Shown here in pieces: positions 40,916 through 50,151 of a stretch of 64,000 nt of DNA. Below the pieces are notes generated by a model. That model was given only the letters and a program-made list of their open reading frames with translations. It was not told the origin of the DNA and did no database searches. Numbering within the stretch: position 1 is the stretch's first letter; the number at the start of each line of letters is the position of its first letter. The position numbers and the translations under genes are program-made. The DNA is from DAOTVX01 sp034436015 (GTDB taxonomy: Bacteria > Chloroflexota > Anaerolineae > Anaerolineales > Villigracilaceae): the NCBI GenBank assembly GCA_034436015.1, contig DAOTWG010000011.1, positions 1-64,000 of the forward strand, given 5' to 3'.

Positions 40916-41608
40916 CTAGAACAATCGCATTGGTCGCTCCACTTCTGGAGATAATTTGCCACCGCTTGCCAGGTGATGCGCCCAACGTGTTGGCTCGGGC
41001 AGGCGATGGCCGCGCAGGCAAGCCATCACGAACGCAAGCGCGTGTGCTAAGTCTGTGAGGTGGCCGGGGGAAATATAGAGAGGCTTTGTTCCCTCCCGTG
41101 TGCGCAGAACGGCTCCGATGATGTTTCCCCGTTCGTCCAGCAAATCCAGGGAATCGCCGCATCGCGGACCTACCTCGCCGTGATACCCATATAGTCGCGA
41201 TTTTGCCACTCCTATTGTAGGGCACGCTAGCCATAAGCCCATGTGCGCGGCAATTCCCATGCGGCGCGGATGCGCGATGCCCTGTCCGTCGAACATGACC
41301 ACATCCGGGGCGCGGGCAAGCTTTTCCCAGGCCGCTAGAACGGCCGGTCCCTCACGAAAAGCAAGCAGCCCGGGGATGTATGGGAACACCAGATGGGTTT
41401 CTGCGACGACCCCCTCTAGGGGCGTGAGCGATGGGTATTCCAGCACGACGATCGCGCAACGCGCCTTGGGTTCGCGCGCGCTGACATCCACGCCGGCGAC
41501 GGTAGTCACCGGTCGCCCGTCCCATTGTAGGCAGAGCCGCGTGGCAAGAGTCTCTTGCAGACGGGTTGCTTCTTCCGGGGGTAGATTCCAGTCGTGAAGG
41601 ACTTCCAA
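40916..41608 (-). CDS. nfi: Endonuclease V
   Basis: This 230-residue nuclease cleaves DNA next to deaminated bases such as inosine. The catalytic acids lie in TVAGVDVSAREPKARCAIVV and FDGQGIAHPRRMGIAAHMG, with YIPGLLAFREGPAVLAAWEKL as the wedge and conserved Glu. I chose TTG at 41608, since GGAGG stands six bases before it and the protein then starts EVLHDWNLPPEEATRLQ as in the family; ATG at 41659 would add 17 residues without a ribosome site. It ends three bases from the convergent ErpA-like gene. Confidence 0.92.
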   Translation of the reverse strand: MEVLHDWNLPPEEATRLQETLATRLCLQWDGRPVTTVAGVDVSAREPKARCAIVVLEYPSLTPLEGVVAETHLVFPYIPGLLAFREGPAVLAAWEKLARAPDVVMFDGQGIAHPRRMGIAAHMGLWLACPTIGVAKSRLYGYHGEVGPRCGDSLDLLDERGNIIGAVLRTREGTKPLYISPGHLTDLAHALAFVMACLRGHRLPEPTRWAHHLASGGKLSPEVERPMRLF

Positions 41609-41745
41609 GACCTTCCTCCACTTCTTTCGCTGCCGCGATGTTGCGTTGCGGGCTGGCATGGTTATTGTAGCATGGAGCGCGGCAATAGCATCTGCCTCGT
41701 TTGTCGGATTGGCTTCTTTTTCGCTTGTAGGGTAGAATTTCCCTG

Positions 41746-43002
41746 ATGTTTTCCTCCACGCGTGCTCGTTTTGAAGTCTTGCTGTTGATTTCACTGGTCT
41801 GCCTAGCCTTGGCAATTGTGGGCGGCTTGTTGTGGGCAAACGCGATGTACCTTCGTCATGCTCCCATCGCGCGGGAATTTCTTGTTCCCTGGCTTGGGCT
41901 GCAGGCATTCCTGCGCGACGGCCATTCTCCCTATAGCGATGCAACTGCGCAGCACATCCAACGCTGGTATTATGGCCGCCTGGCCCGGACGGGGGAAGAC
42001 CCACTGCGCGTCGCCACGCCTTTCTTTGTTCTTCTCCTGTATTCTCCATATGCTCTACTTTCAGATTATGCGCTTGCTTTCAACCTATGGATGCTCTTGA
42101 ACGAAATAGCACTTGGCATTCTGGCTTGTCTCTTGCTACGCCTGCCGGCTTGGCGACCGGCGCGTTGGTTCCTCCCTGTGTTCTTTCTGTGTGTACTATG
42201 CTGGCCCCATGCCTTGCTTGCTCTGTTAAGCGGTGGAACAGCCGTTCTTGCCGTTCTTGGCGCCGTCGGCGCGCTGTTTGTTTTGAAAGCTGGTGGGAAG
42301 GACGAGTGGGCGGGCGTGTTGGCGGCGCTGGCTTTACTCCAGCCATCGGTGACCGGTCTCCTGGTGTTGTACCTTTTTATCTGGGCATCGGCTCATCGCC
42401 GATGGGGGATGGTAGGGGGATTCTCGATGCTGTTGTGCCTTTGGATCCTACTGGCCTTTTTCCTCTTGCCGGACTGGTTCTGGCCCTGGGCGCGCAATGT
42501 TCTGGCCGAACGACCGTATAACCCTGCTTGGAGCCCGGCAGATTTCTTTCAGACCTGGCTTCCTGGCCCTGGACAACGACTTGGCTGGTTGTTAACAGGC
42601 GGCCTGGGTCTTCTCTTGATCATCGAATGGCTTCTCTCGCGTCGGCAAGACGCGCGTCATTTCCTCTGGACGGCTGGCCTGACTTTGGCGCTTACTCCTT
42701 TGCTTGGGGCGCGAACTGTATTGGCCGGTCAGGTTGCCTTACTCTTCCCTCTGACGCTGGTTCTCTTTCTGGCCGGTCGGCGCTGGGGACGTTCGCGCCA
42801 GCGATGGCTTCCTTACTCGTTGCTAATGCTCGTGTTTCTTAGTTTCTGGATATGGAGCGTTTGGCTGGTGGATGCAGGTCGGTGGAACGCGCTGCAAACT
42901 TTGCTTTTCTGGTTCCTGCCGGTTGTCCTGTCGATCGGTCTGTACTGGCTGCGCTGGTATGCGTTTTGTCTGCCGCCAACTTGGCTGGAGGAAGAACTAT
43001 GA
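41746..43002 (+). CDS. Multi-pass membrane protein, GT87/DUF2029-like
   Basis: This 418-residue hydrophobic protein has about ten membrane helices. The first loop (residues about 35-85) has PIAREFLVPWLGLQAFLRDG and GHSPYSDATAQHIQRWYYGR, as in GT87-type (DUF2029) lipid-sugar dependent glycosyltransferases. The predicted role is transfer of a sugar from a polyprenyl phosphate donor across the membrane, by analogy only. Its stop overlaps the next start (ATGA), beginning a run of three similar genes. Confidence 0.7.
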   Translation: MFSSTRARFEVLLLISLVCLALAIVGGLLWANAMYLRHAPIAREFLVPWLGLQAFLRDGHSPYSDATAQHIQRWYYGRLARTGEDPLRVATPFFVLLLYSPYALLSDYALAFNLWMLLNEIALGILACLLLRLPAWRPARWFLPVFFLCVLCWPHALLALLSGGTAVLAVLGAVGALFVLKAGGKDEWAGVLAALALLQPSVTGLLVLYLFIWASAHRRWGMVGGFSMLLCLWILLAFFLLPDWFWPWARNVLAERPYNPAWSPADFFQTWLPGPGQRLGWLLTGGLGLLLIIEWLLSRRQDARHFLWTAGLTLALTPLLGARTVLAGQVALLFPLTLVLFLAGRRWGRSRQRWLPYSLLMLVFLSFWIWSVWLVDAGRWNALQTLLFWFLPVVLSIGLYWLRWYAFCLPPTWLEEEL

Positions 43003-44570
43003 CGCTTGGGCGCTATCTTCTCTTAGGCCTCTTAGGGCTGGGCATGGCTGTGTTGGTGTCTGTTCTGGAGCCAACGCCCGGTTACCTGGATGCCTCCTAC
43101 TATTGTGCAACCGGCTTGCAACTTGCCTCCGGCCGGGGATTTACCGAGCCGTTCTTGTGGAACTATCTAGACGATCCGCAAGGCTTGCCCCATCCCTCCC
43201 ATGCTTACTGGATGCCGTTGGCCTCGCTGCTCGCCGCGGCGGGCGCGGCATTATTTGGAAAAGAATCTTGCTTGGCGGCCCGAGTCGTGTTTGTGGGATT
43301 GGCGGCATGCATCCCGCCGCTGACGGCGGCGTTGAGCTGGTCGCTTTCATCGCGTCGTGAACATGCTGTGATAGCTGCTTTGCTGGCGGTCTTCCCCGCT
43401 TTCTATGTTCTCTATTTGCCTGCTACAGACACCTTTGTCCCCTATTTGCTTTTCGGCGGTTTGTTCTTTCTCTGTGTTGCCGAATCGGCGGGGCGTGTTC
43501 TGAAAGGCTCTTTGCGTTTTCTTGCGCTCGGTTTACTGGCCGGTCTGATGCACCTGGCGCGCGCCGATGGTTTGCTCTGGCTGGCTGTGGCGTGGGCGGC
43601 GGTTTGGCTTCTGGCAAAGGAGCGTGCTGCACGCTGGCGCGGCATCGTGGCGACATGGGCGGGCTATTTCCTAGTGATGACTCCTTGGTTTGTGCGCAAT
43701 TGGTTCGTCTTTGGCGCACCGTTGGGAACAGGCAACAGCCGCATGTTGTGGTTGACCTCCTACAATCAGTTGTTCTCTTACCCCGCTAACGATTTAACCT
43801 TGGCTTCCTGGTGGGCATCTGGCATAAAGAGTATAGCAGCGGCGCGCCTTTGGGCCTTGCGTCTCAATCTCCAATCCGCATTCGGAGTGCAGGGAGAAGT
43901 CTTCTTATTCCCTTGCATTCTGGCGGGAATCTGGCATTTTCGACGTGACGCGCGGGTGCGACTGGCCCTGTTTGCCTGGCTGCTGACCTTGCTGACAATG
44001 ACGTTCGTCTTTCCTTTTGCCGGGGCGCGAGGCGGTTTCTTGCACTCGGGCGCCGCGTTTCAGGCGCTGTGGTGGTCGTTGGCGCTGATAGGTCTAGAGA
44101 AGATCGTGCGTTCCCTTGCCCGTTGGAGAAAATGGAGACGAGAACAGGAAGCGCAGGTGATCTTTCGCGCTGGAGTGGTGAGCCTCGCTTTTCTCCTGAC
44201 CGCTCTTTTGATTTGGGAGCGTGTGCTTGGGGGGCTTGACCCTCAACGCGCCTGGGGCAGGGATGAGGCGCGATATGCGCAAATCGGCGACCTGCTGAAG
44301 ACAGCCGGCGCGCAAGCGGAGGATGTCGTCATCGTGGCGGACCCGCCTGCTTTCTATCTGACGACCGGTCACCCCTCTATTGCCTTGCCCGAAGGGGATA
44401 TGACGACTCTGCGAAAGTTGGCGGAACGTTATCATGCCCGCTACCTTATCCTTGAAGCAGGAGCCATTACGGCTGGTTTCCGGCCGCTTTACGAAGCACC
44501 AACCGCTTTTCAGGAAGTGTGTTATCTTGGCGAGATGGAGGGCGCTCGTGTCTTTGCTATCCAACCCTGA
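42999..44570 (+). CDS. Multi-pass membrane protein, GT39/PMT-like
   Basis: This 523-residue protein has an N-terminal helix, an extended first loop with PTPGYLDASYYCATGLQLASG (an acidic residue near the first loop as in PMT/ArnT-type GT-C enzymes), about ten further helices, and a soluble C-terminal domain (about 430-523). It probably glycosylates a lipid or protein on the outer face. I chose the ATG at 42999 that overlaps the previous stop; an upstream in-frame start at 42852 only reads through the neighbour. Confidence 0.72.
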   Translation: MTLGRYLLLGLLGLGMAVLVSVLEPTPGYLDASYYCATGLQLASGRGFTEPFLWNYLDDPQGLPHPSHAYWMPLASLLAAAGAALFGKESCLAARVVFVGLAACIPPLTAALSWSLSSRREHAVIAALLAVFPAFYVLYLPATDTFVPYLLFGGLFFLCVAESAGRVLKGSLRFLALGLLAGLMHLARADGLLWLAVAWAAVWLLAKERAARWRGIVATWAGYFLVMTPWFVRNWFVFGAPLGTGNSRMLWLTSYNQLFSYPANDLTLASWWASGIKSIAAARLWALRLNLQSAFGVQGEVFLFPCILAGIWHFRRDARVRLALFAWLLTLLTMTFVFPFAGARGGFLHSGAAFQALWWSLALIGLEKIVRSLARWRKWRREQEAQVIFRAGVVSLAFLLTALLIWERVLGGLDPQRAWGRDEARYAQIGDLLKTAGAQAEDVVIVADPPAFYLTTGHPSIALPEGDMTTLRKLAERYHARYLILEAGAITAGFRPLYEAPTAFQEVCYLGEMEGARVFAIQP

Positions 44571-46041
44571 ACGGTCTCCCCTGTTGAGTATTCGCGATCG
44601 CTTCGTCTTGGCTATTCTTGTCCTATGTGCTGTAGGCGGTTACCTGTTGATGAGCCGGGAATATTGCTGTATTGGTTTTCCCCTGGACGATGCATGGATT
44701 CATCAAACCTACGCGCGCAATCTGGCGGAACGCGGCGAATGGGCGTTCCGTCCTGGGCAACCTTCTGCTGGCTCGACCTCGCCGTTGTGGTCGGCTGTGC
44801 TGGCAATTGGGTTTTGGCTGGACATGGCGCCTTATCCCTGGGCGTATCTGCTGGGAACTGTCCTCCTGTGGGGGGTAGTGCTGGCAGTGGAGGCAGGGAT
44901 CCGGCAGGCAATCCCCTCTTATCGCCCCCGTTTCCCCTGGGCCGGCGCGTTGATTGCGCTGGAATGGCATTTCGTCTGGGCGGCGGCTTCGGGCATGGAA
45001 ACGATCTTTTATGGCGCTCTGGTTACCTGGACTCTGTTGAGTCTGATGAAGGATAAGCGCAGTTATGTTACTACTGGTCTTTTGATTGGCATCGGCATCT
45101 GGGTTCGGCCGGATGGGATCACCCTGCTCGGTCCGGCAGCGCTTACCGCCCTGCTTGCGGAGCATGTGTGGCGCAAACGATTCCGTGCTCTGCTTGACTT
45201 GTTTATCGGTAGCGGGACTCCGTTTCTCTTCTATCTCCTCTTCAATGTGAGATTGAACGGCGCACCGTGGCCTAACACCTTTTACGCCAAACAGGCGGAA
45301 TATGCTATCTTGCGACAGGCTCCTCTGCTCGAGCGGTATGCGGAACAGTGGTTGCAGCCGTTGGTGGGGGTCGGCGCGTTCCTGTTGCCGGGCGCGGTGC
45401 TCTGGCTGGTTGTTGTCTGGCGTAGACGTGACTGGCATACTCTAGCGGCTATGGTATGGTTCGCGGCTTACCTGGGACTGTACGCCTGGCTTTTGCCGGT
45501 TACCTACCAGCATGGGCGTTATGTCATGCCGGCCATGGGAATCTTCTTCGTATGGGGGTTGCTTGGCCTATGGCGGCTGGCTACCACGCCTGCCTCGCCT
45601 CGTTTGGTGCGCTCGCTGCTGGTAGGCTGGCGGGCAGGCATATATCTGCTTGCCTTGCTGTTTTGGATTCAGGGAGGCATGGCCTATGCGCGGGATGTGG
45701 CTTTCATCGAGAGCGAAATGGTTGCGACCGCGCGCTGGGTGAACGAAAAACTTCCTGACGACGTTTTGATCGCCGCGCACGATATTGGGGCCTTGGGTTA
45801 CTTTGATTCGCATCCCTTGCTCGATTTAGCAGGCCTGGTCTCCCCGCAAGTGATTCCTTTCCTGCGCGATGAAACACGCCTGGCGGCCTACCTGGATGCG
45901 CAGGGCGCGGACTATCTCGTTGTCTTTCCAGATTGGTATCCTTCTCTGGTTGCAAACCGCGAACCTGTTTTTGTCACGAATGCTCCCTACGCGCCGGCTC
46001 AAGGCGGCACGAACATGGCGGTCTATCGCTGGGGACCGTAG
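44548..46041 (+). CDS. Multi-pass membrane protein, GT-C fold-like
   Basis: This 497-residue protein has a first loop FPLDDAWIHQTYARNLAERG with paired Asp (DD), a hallmark of GT-C glycosyltransferases, then GSTSPLWSAVLA and about ten membrane helices. It ends in a soluble domain with AHDIGALGYFDSHPLLDLAGL. GGAGGG five bases before GTG 44548 fixes the start, 22 bases inside the end of the previous gene. Three coupled genes of this type suggest assembly of an exported glycan or glycolipid. Confidence 0.72.
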   Translation: MSLLSNPERSPLLSIRDRFVLAILVLCAVGGYLLMSREYCCIGFPLDDAWIHQTYARNLAERGEWAFRPGQPSAGSTSPLWSAVLAIGFWLDMAPYPWAYLLGTVLLWGVVLAVEAGIRQAIPSYRPRFPWAGALIALEWHFVWAAASGMETIFYGALVTWTLLSLMKDKRSYVTTGLLIGIGIWVRPDGITLLGPAALTALLAEHVWRKRFRALLDLFIGSGTPFLFYLLFNVRLNGAPWPNTFYAKQAEYAILRQAPLLERYAEQWLQPLVGVGAFLLPGAVLWLVVVWRRRDWHTLAAMVWFAAYLGLYAWLLPVTYQHGRYVMPAMGIFFVWGLLGLWRLATTPASPRLVRSLLVGWRAGIYLLALLFWIQGGMAYARDVAFIESEMVATARWVNEKLPDDVLIAAHDIGALGYFDSHPLLDLAGLVSPQVIPFLRDETRLAAYLDAQGADYLVVFPDWYPSLVANREPVFVTNAPYAPAQGGTNMAVYRWGP

Positions 46042-46198
46042 GGCCGTTTGTGTTCTTTGGCCCCCTCGCAATAGCCCCGTGATGGTAAAATAACTACTCT
46101 GTGTTCACAATGCCTCGTTTGCCGTGTTCTGTGAGTAAGCCTCTTCGGTTAGCGACTTCTGGCCGTCGCCTTTGCCTGGATGGTGGATCTGGACAAGT

Positions 46199-46224
46199 CT
46201 CCGAGCTGGCTTTGCGCCTCGGAG
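46199..46224. repeat. Hairpin in the leader of the beta-glucosidase gene
   Basis: CTCCGAG and CTCGGAG pair across a 12-base loop in the 273-base gap before the beta-glucosidase gene. A second short stem (GGGCC/GGCCC, 46042-46064) right after the membrane gene may act as its terminator. I see no clear promoter in this gap. Confidence 0.35.
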
Positions 46225-46314
46225 TTCGCATCGCAGGAAGGTTGCTTTCGATAAGTCTGGATAACAGACGTTTGCAAGAGTTCACGCCGCAAATTTGTTT
46301 ACTATGGAGAGGAT

Positions 46315-47673
46315 ATGACACTGCCTTTTCCCGAGAATTTCGTCTGGGGTGCTGCCACTGCCTCCTACCAGATTGAAGGCGCGGCCTATGAGGGCGGTAA
46401 AGGTCCCTCGATTTGGGATGTGTTCTGCCGCCGGCCGGGAGCGATCCACGAGGGGCATACTGGGGAAATTGCCTGCGATCATTACCATCGTTTTCGTGAG
46501 GATGTAGCCCTGATGAAGGTGATAGGTTTGAGGGGATACCGTTTCTCGATCTCCTGGCCGCGTATTCTACCGGAAGGTATAGGCGCAATCAATCCGGAGG
46601 GCCTCGCCTTCTATGATGCACTGGTGGATGAATTGTTAGCCGCTGGCGTGCAACCCTGGGTGACGTTGTATCATTGGGATTTACCCTATGCTCTCTACCT
46701 GCGCGGAGGCTGGCTCAATCCAGAGATGCCAAATTGGTTTGCCGATTACGCGCGCGTAGTGGTCGAGAAACTTTCGGATCGTGTGACGCATTGGATGACG
46801 TTGAACGAGGTCCAGGTTTTCATCGGCATGGGACTAAAAGAGGGTCGTCACGCGCCCGGCCTGCAGCTCGACTGGCCGGAGGTGCTCCTGGCGGCGCATC
46901 ATGCCTTGTTGGCGCATGGACGCGCGGTACAGAGCATTCGCGCTTTCAGCAGGCAGCCGGCGCAGATAGGCTGGGCGCCGGTCGGCTTGACGTGCATCCC
47001 TGCCAGCGAACTGGAGGTGGATGTTCAGGCCGCGCGACAGGCTATGTTCTCGATCACACAGCCCGGAACATGGAATAACACTTGGTGGGCAGACCCGATT
47101 ATCTTTGGCCGTTATCCCGAGGATGGTCTCCGCGTGTTCGGCGCGGCCGCGCCGGATTTCCCGGCCTCCGACATGGATATCATCGCGACGCCGATTGACT
47201 TCTACGGCGCGAATTGCTACTTTGGTTTCCCGACACGCGCTGGTCAGGATGGCAGCCCCGAGCTTGCGCCCTGGCCGCCGGGTTCACCGGTCAATCTCTA
47301 CTACTGGCACATCCACTTTGACGCACTGTATTGGGCGGCGCGTTTCCTGTATGAACGCTATCGGAAGCCGATCGTCATTACCGAGAATGGCCTTGGCGGT
47401 ATGGATTGGATTCATCGTGATGGACAAGTGCACGACCCCCAACGTGTGGATTATACGGCTCGCCATCTAGCCGGCCTGAAGCGGGCGATCGGAGAAGGCG
47501 TATCGGTGCAGGGATACTTCCACTGGTCGCTCATGGATAATTTCGAGTGGCAAGAGGGATACCGTCAACGCTTCGGTCTGATTTATGTGGATTTCACCAC
47601 CCAAAGGCGTATTCTCAAGGATTCGGCGTATTGGTATCGTGAGGTCATCCAGACGAATGGAGCCGATCTGTAG
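46315..47673 (+). CDS. Beta-glucosidase, glycoside hydrolase family 1
   Basis: This 452-residue retaining beta-glycosidase hydrolyses beta-linked glucose or galactose from oligosaccharides. The acid/base Glu165 lies in HWMTLNEVQVF and the nucleophile Glu357 in IVITENGLGGMDW. The N-terminal signature FPENFVWGAATASYQIEGA and C-terminal GYFHWSLMDNFEWQEGY (aglycone Trp-Glu site) are complete. No signal peptide, so it is cytoplasmic. GGAGAGG stands before the ATG. It lies just upstream of a GH94 phosphorylase, likely the same sugar pathway. Confidence 0.96.
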   Translation: MTLPFPENFVWGAATASYQIEGAAYEGGKGPSIWDVFCRRPGAIHEGHTGEIACDHYHRFREDVALMKVIGLRGYRFSISWPRILPEGIGAINPEGLAFYDALVDELLAAGVQPWVTLYHWDLPYALYLRGGWLNPEMPNWFADYARVVVEKLSDRVTHWMTLNEVQVFIGMGLKEGRHAPGLQLDWPEVLLAAHHALLAHGRAVQSIRAFSRQPAQIGWAPVGLTCIPASELEVDVQAARQAMFSITQPGTWNNTWWADPIIFGRYPEDGLRVFGAAAPDFPASDMDIIATPIDFYGANCYFGFPTRAGQDGSPELAPWPPGSPVNLYYWHIHFDALYWAARFLYERYRKPIVITENGLGGMDWIHRDGQVHDPQRVDYTARHLAGLKRAIGEGVSVQGYFHWSLMDNFEWQEGYRQRFGLIYVDFTTQRRILKDSAYWYREVIQTNGADL

Positions 47674-47721
47674 TCTTGCCTTGCCTTAAGCCATCAAATC
47701 CTTGCGCGGAAGGAGAGCTTC

Positions 47722-50115
47722 ATGTCCACAGGTCATCGTATCCAGAACGCTTATGGTTACTTTGATGAGGAAAGCGGCGAATTTGTGATTACCCGGCCTG
47801 ATACCCCAACGCCATGGATGAATTATATTGGCGAGGGGCAATACGGAGGCATCGTCTCGAACACGGGCGGCGGTTATTCCTTCGATCGCGATCCCAAGAA
47901 TCGTCGTGTCACCCGCTATCGCTACAATGCGATCCCGGTGGACCAGCCGGGGCGCTACATTTACCTGCGAGATATGGAAACAGGCGAGTACTGGAGTCCT
48001 ACCTGGCAACCTATTCCTCAGCGCAGGCTGGACCGCTATGAGTGCCGCCATGGCACCGGTTACACGCGTATTTCCGGCGAATACCGGGAGATTGGCGCCG
48101 AAATACTGTACTTTGTGCCGCCGGCGGCGTTTTCCCCCTTTCCCGGTGAGCTTTGGGTATTGAAGGTAACGAATCGAGGCGAGCGACCGCGTCGTTTGCG
48201 TTCGTTCTCGTATGTGGAATTTTCGTACTGGAGCGCGGAGATAGACCTGCACAATCTGGATTGGGGACAGCATATTGTGCGCAGCCAGGTGGAAGATGGC
48301 GTAATTCGCGTCTCAACCTGGTTCCGTCCGACGACCACGTTCTTCGCCAGTAACCTCAAGCCGCTTGGTTTCGATACCGAACGGGAGGTCTTCGTCGGTC
48401 CGTATCGCGATCTTGCCAATCCCATCGTGGTAGAGGAGGGGAAACCGCGCAATTCCCAGGCGCCGCGCGGCAACATTATCGGTTCACTCTGCCACGAGTT
48501 TACCCTCCAGCCGGGTGAAGAGCAAACGATCCTCTATATGCTTGGCGTCACCGATGAGCCAGCCACGATCGCCTCGCTGGTGGAAACATACCGGCGTCCG
48601 GCGAATGTCCTCGCGGCATTCGACGCGTTGCAAGCAGACTGGCGCGATTACCTCAATCGGTTCCAGGTCGAAACGCCGGACCACGAAATGAACGCCATGC
48701 TCAACGTCTGGAATCAGATTCAGTGCCGCGCGACCCTGTTCTGGTCACGCTTTGTTTCCGCGTACGAGACCGGCCTCGGGCGCGGTATGGGCACGCGCGA
48801 TTCAGCGCAGGACACCCTGGCGACCGTTCACAACGCGCCGCAGCGCGCGCGCGCGACACTCTCTATGCTCTGGAAATTGCAATTCCAGGATGGTCATACC
48901 TGGCATCAGGTCTATCCGCTAACGGGAGAGGGCGGCCCCGGCCTGGCGGCAGAGTTCCCGGAGTGGCCGCAATGGTTCTGCGACGACCATCTCTGGCTTG
49001 TCCTGGCTACCGTTGCCTACTTGCGTGAGACGGGTGATATGGCGTATCTCGATACGCGCTTGCCTTATCAGGACGGCGGCGAGGATACGGTCTGGGGGCA
49101 TATGTTGCGCGCCGTGGACTTTACCCTGAATCATCGCGGCCCCCATGGCTTGCCGCGCCTGGGCTTCTCGGATTGGGATGACACCATGAATCTCGATCAT
49201 GGCTCCGGCAAAGCAGAATCGGTGATGGCTGCACAGCAATTTTGTCGTGTGATGCTTGATTTAGCCGATTTGTGCGAGGCGTTGGGCAAGGAGGAAGAGG
49301 CGCAACACTTCTTGGCTCTCAAGCGAGAGATGACGGACATTATCGAGCAAGTGGCCTGGGATGGGAAATGGTATGCCCGCGCCTTCGACGATGAAGGCAG
49401 GCCGGTGGGAGTGCAAAGGGAACAGTACCACAAGATTAATCTAAACACGCAGACCTGGGCGGTGATTGGCGAGTGCGCCGCGCGCGAACGCGCGGAGCAG
49501 GCCATGCGCAGCGTGCACGAAAAACTGAATACACCCTTTGGCATTGCGCTTTTGTGGCCCCCCTATGAGGGGAGCGATCCGCGTGTGCGCGGCACTTCTA
49601 CCTATCCGCCCGGCGCTAAGGAGAACGGCGGCATTTTCAGCCATGCCAATACGTGGGCGGTGATAGCGGCGGCAAAGTTGGGTTGGAACGACCGCGCCTA
49701 TGAGTACTATCGCCAGATGCTTCCCTTGACGCGCAAGGATAACGACCATTTCAAAGTGGAGCCGTATGTGTACTGTGGGAACATTGCCGGCCCGGCTCAT
49801 CCCCAGTTCGGCCTTGGAAGAAATGCCTGGCTTTCCGGCACGGCCTCCTGGATGTTCGTAGCCGCGACGCAGTGGATTCTCGGCATTCGCCCTACTTTCC
49901 GGGGGCTACAGATCGCGCCGATGATTCCGTCACACTGGCGCGGCTACCGCGCACGTCGCGAGTTTCGCGGCGTGATGTATCATATTCGCGTGGAACGGGA
50001 AGGGAAAGGCAATACGGTGGAACTCGAAGCGGACGGAAAACGAATAGAGGGGAACCTTGTGCCTTTCCCACCCTCAGGGAAGCGGGAGATGGATGTGCGC
50101 GTGATCTTGCGATAG
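47722..50115 (+). CDS. Glycoside phosphorylase, family GH94
   Basis: This 797-residue inverting phosphorylase of the cellobiose/chitobiose phosphorylase family cleaves a beta-glycosidic bond with phosphate, saving ATP. It begins NAYGYFDEESGEFVITRPDT, the GH94 start. GLGRGMGTRDSAQD and FSDWDDTMNLDHG are the catalytic region (the latter in place of the GDWNDCLD of cellobiose phosphorylase; its Asp is the likely acid). STYPPGAKENGGIFSHANTW carries the phosphate-binding loop. The substrate (cellobiose, laminaribiose, chitobiose or other) cannot be fixed. GGAGAG precedes ATG 47722. It is 48 bases after the GH1 gene. Confidence 0.93.
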   Translation: MSTGHRIQNAYGYFDEESGEFVITRPDTPTPWMNYIGEGQYGGIVSNTGGGYSFDRDPKNRRVTRYRYNAIPVDQPGRYIYLRDMETGEYWSPTWQPIPQRRLDRYECRHGTGYTRISGEYREIGAEILYFVPPAAFSPFPGELWVLKVTNRGERPRRLRSFSYVEFSYWSAEIDLHNLDWGQHIVRSQVEDGVIRVSTWFRPTTTFFASNLKPLGFDTEREVFVGPYRDLANPIVVEEGKPRNSQAPRGNIIGSLCHEFTLQPGEEQTILYMLGVTDEPATIASLVETYRRPANVLAAFDALQADWRDYLNRFQVETPDHEMNAMLNVWNQIQCRATLFWSRFVSAYETGLGRGMGTRDSAQDTLATVHNAPQRARATLSMLWKLQFQDGHTWHQVYPLTGEGGPGLAAEFPEWPQWFCDDHLWLVLATVAYLRETGDMAYLDTRLPYQDGGEDTVWGHMLRAVDFTLNHRGPHGLPRLGFSDWDDTMNLDHGSGKAESVMAAQQFCRVMLDLADLCEALGKEEEAQHFLALKREMTDIIEQVAWDGKWYARAFDDEGRPVGVQREQYHKINLNTQTWAVIGECAARERAEQAMRSVHEKLNTPFGIALLWPPYEGSDPRVRGTSTYPPGAKENGGIFSHANTWAVIAAAKLGWNDRAYEYYRQMLPLTRKDNDHFKVEPYVYCGNIAGPAHPQFGLGRNAWLSGTASWMFVAATQWILGIRPTFRGLQIAPMIPSHWRGYRARREFRGVMYHIRVEREGKGNTVELEADGKRIEGNLVPFPPSGKREMDVRVILR

Positions 50116-50151
50116 TGCACGCAGCCGCTTGTGGTCGCGCGAGCCGTCGGT

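Noticed and set aside
46101..46376. 91-codon plus-strand frame in front of the beta-glucosidase
   Set aside because: No ribosome site, no recognisable family, and it runs into the glucosidase in the wrong frame.
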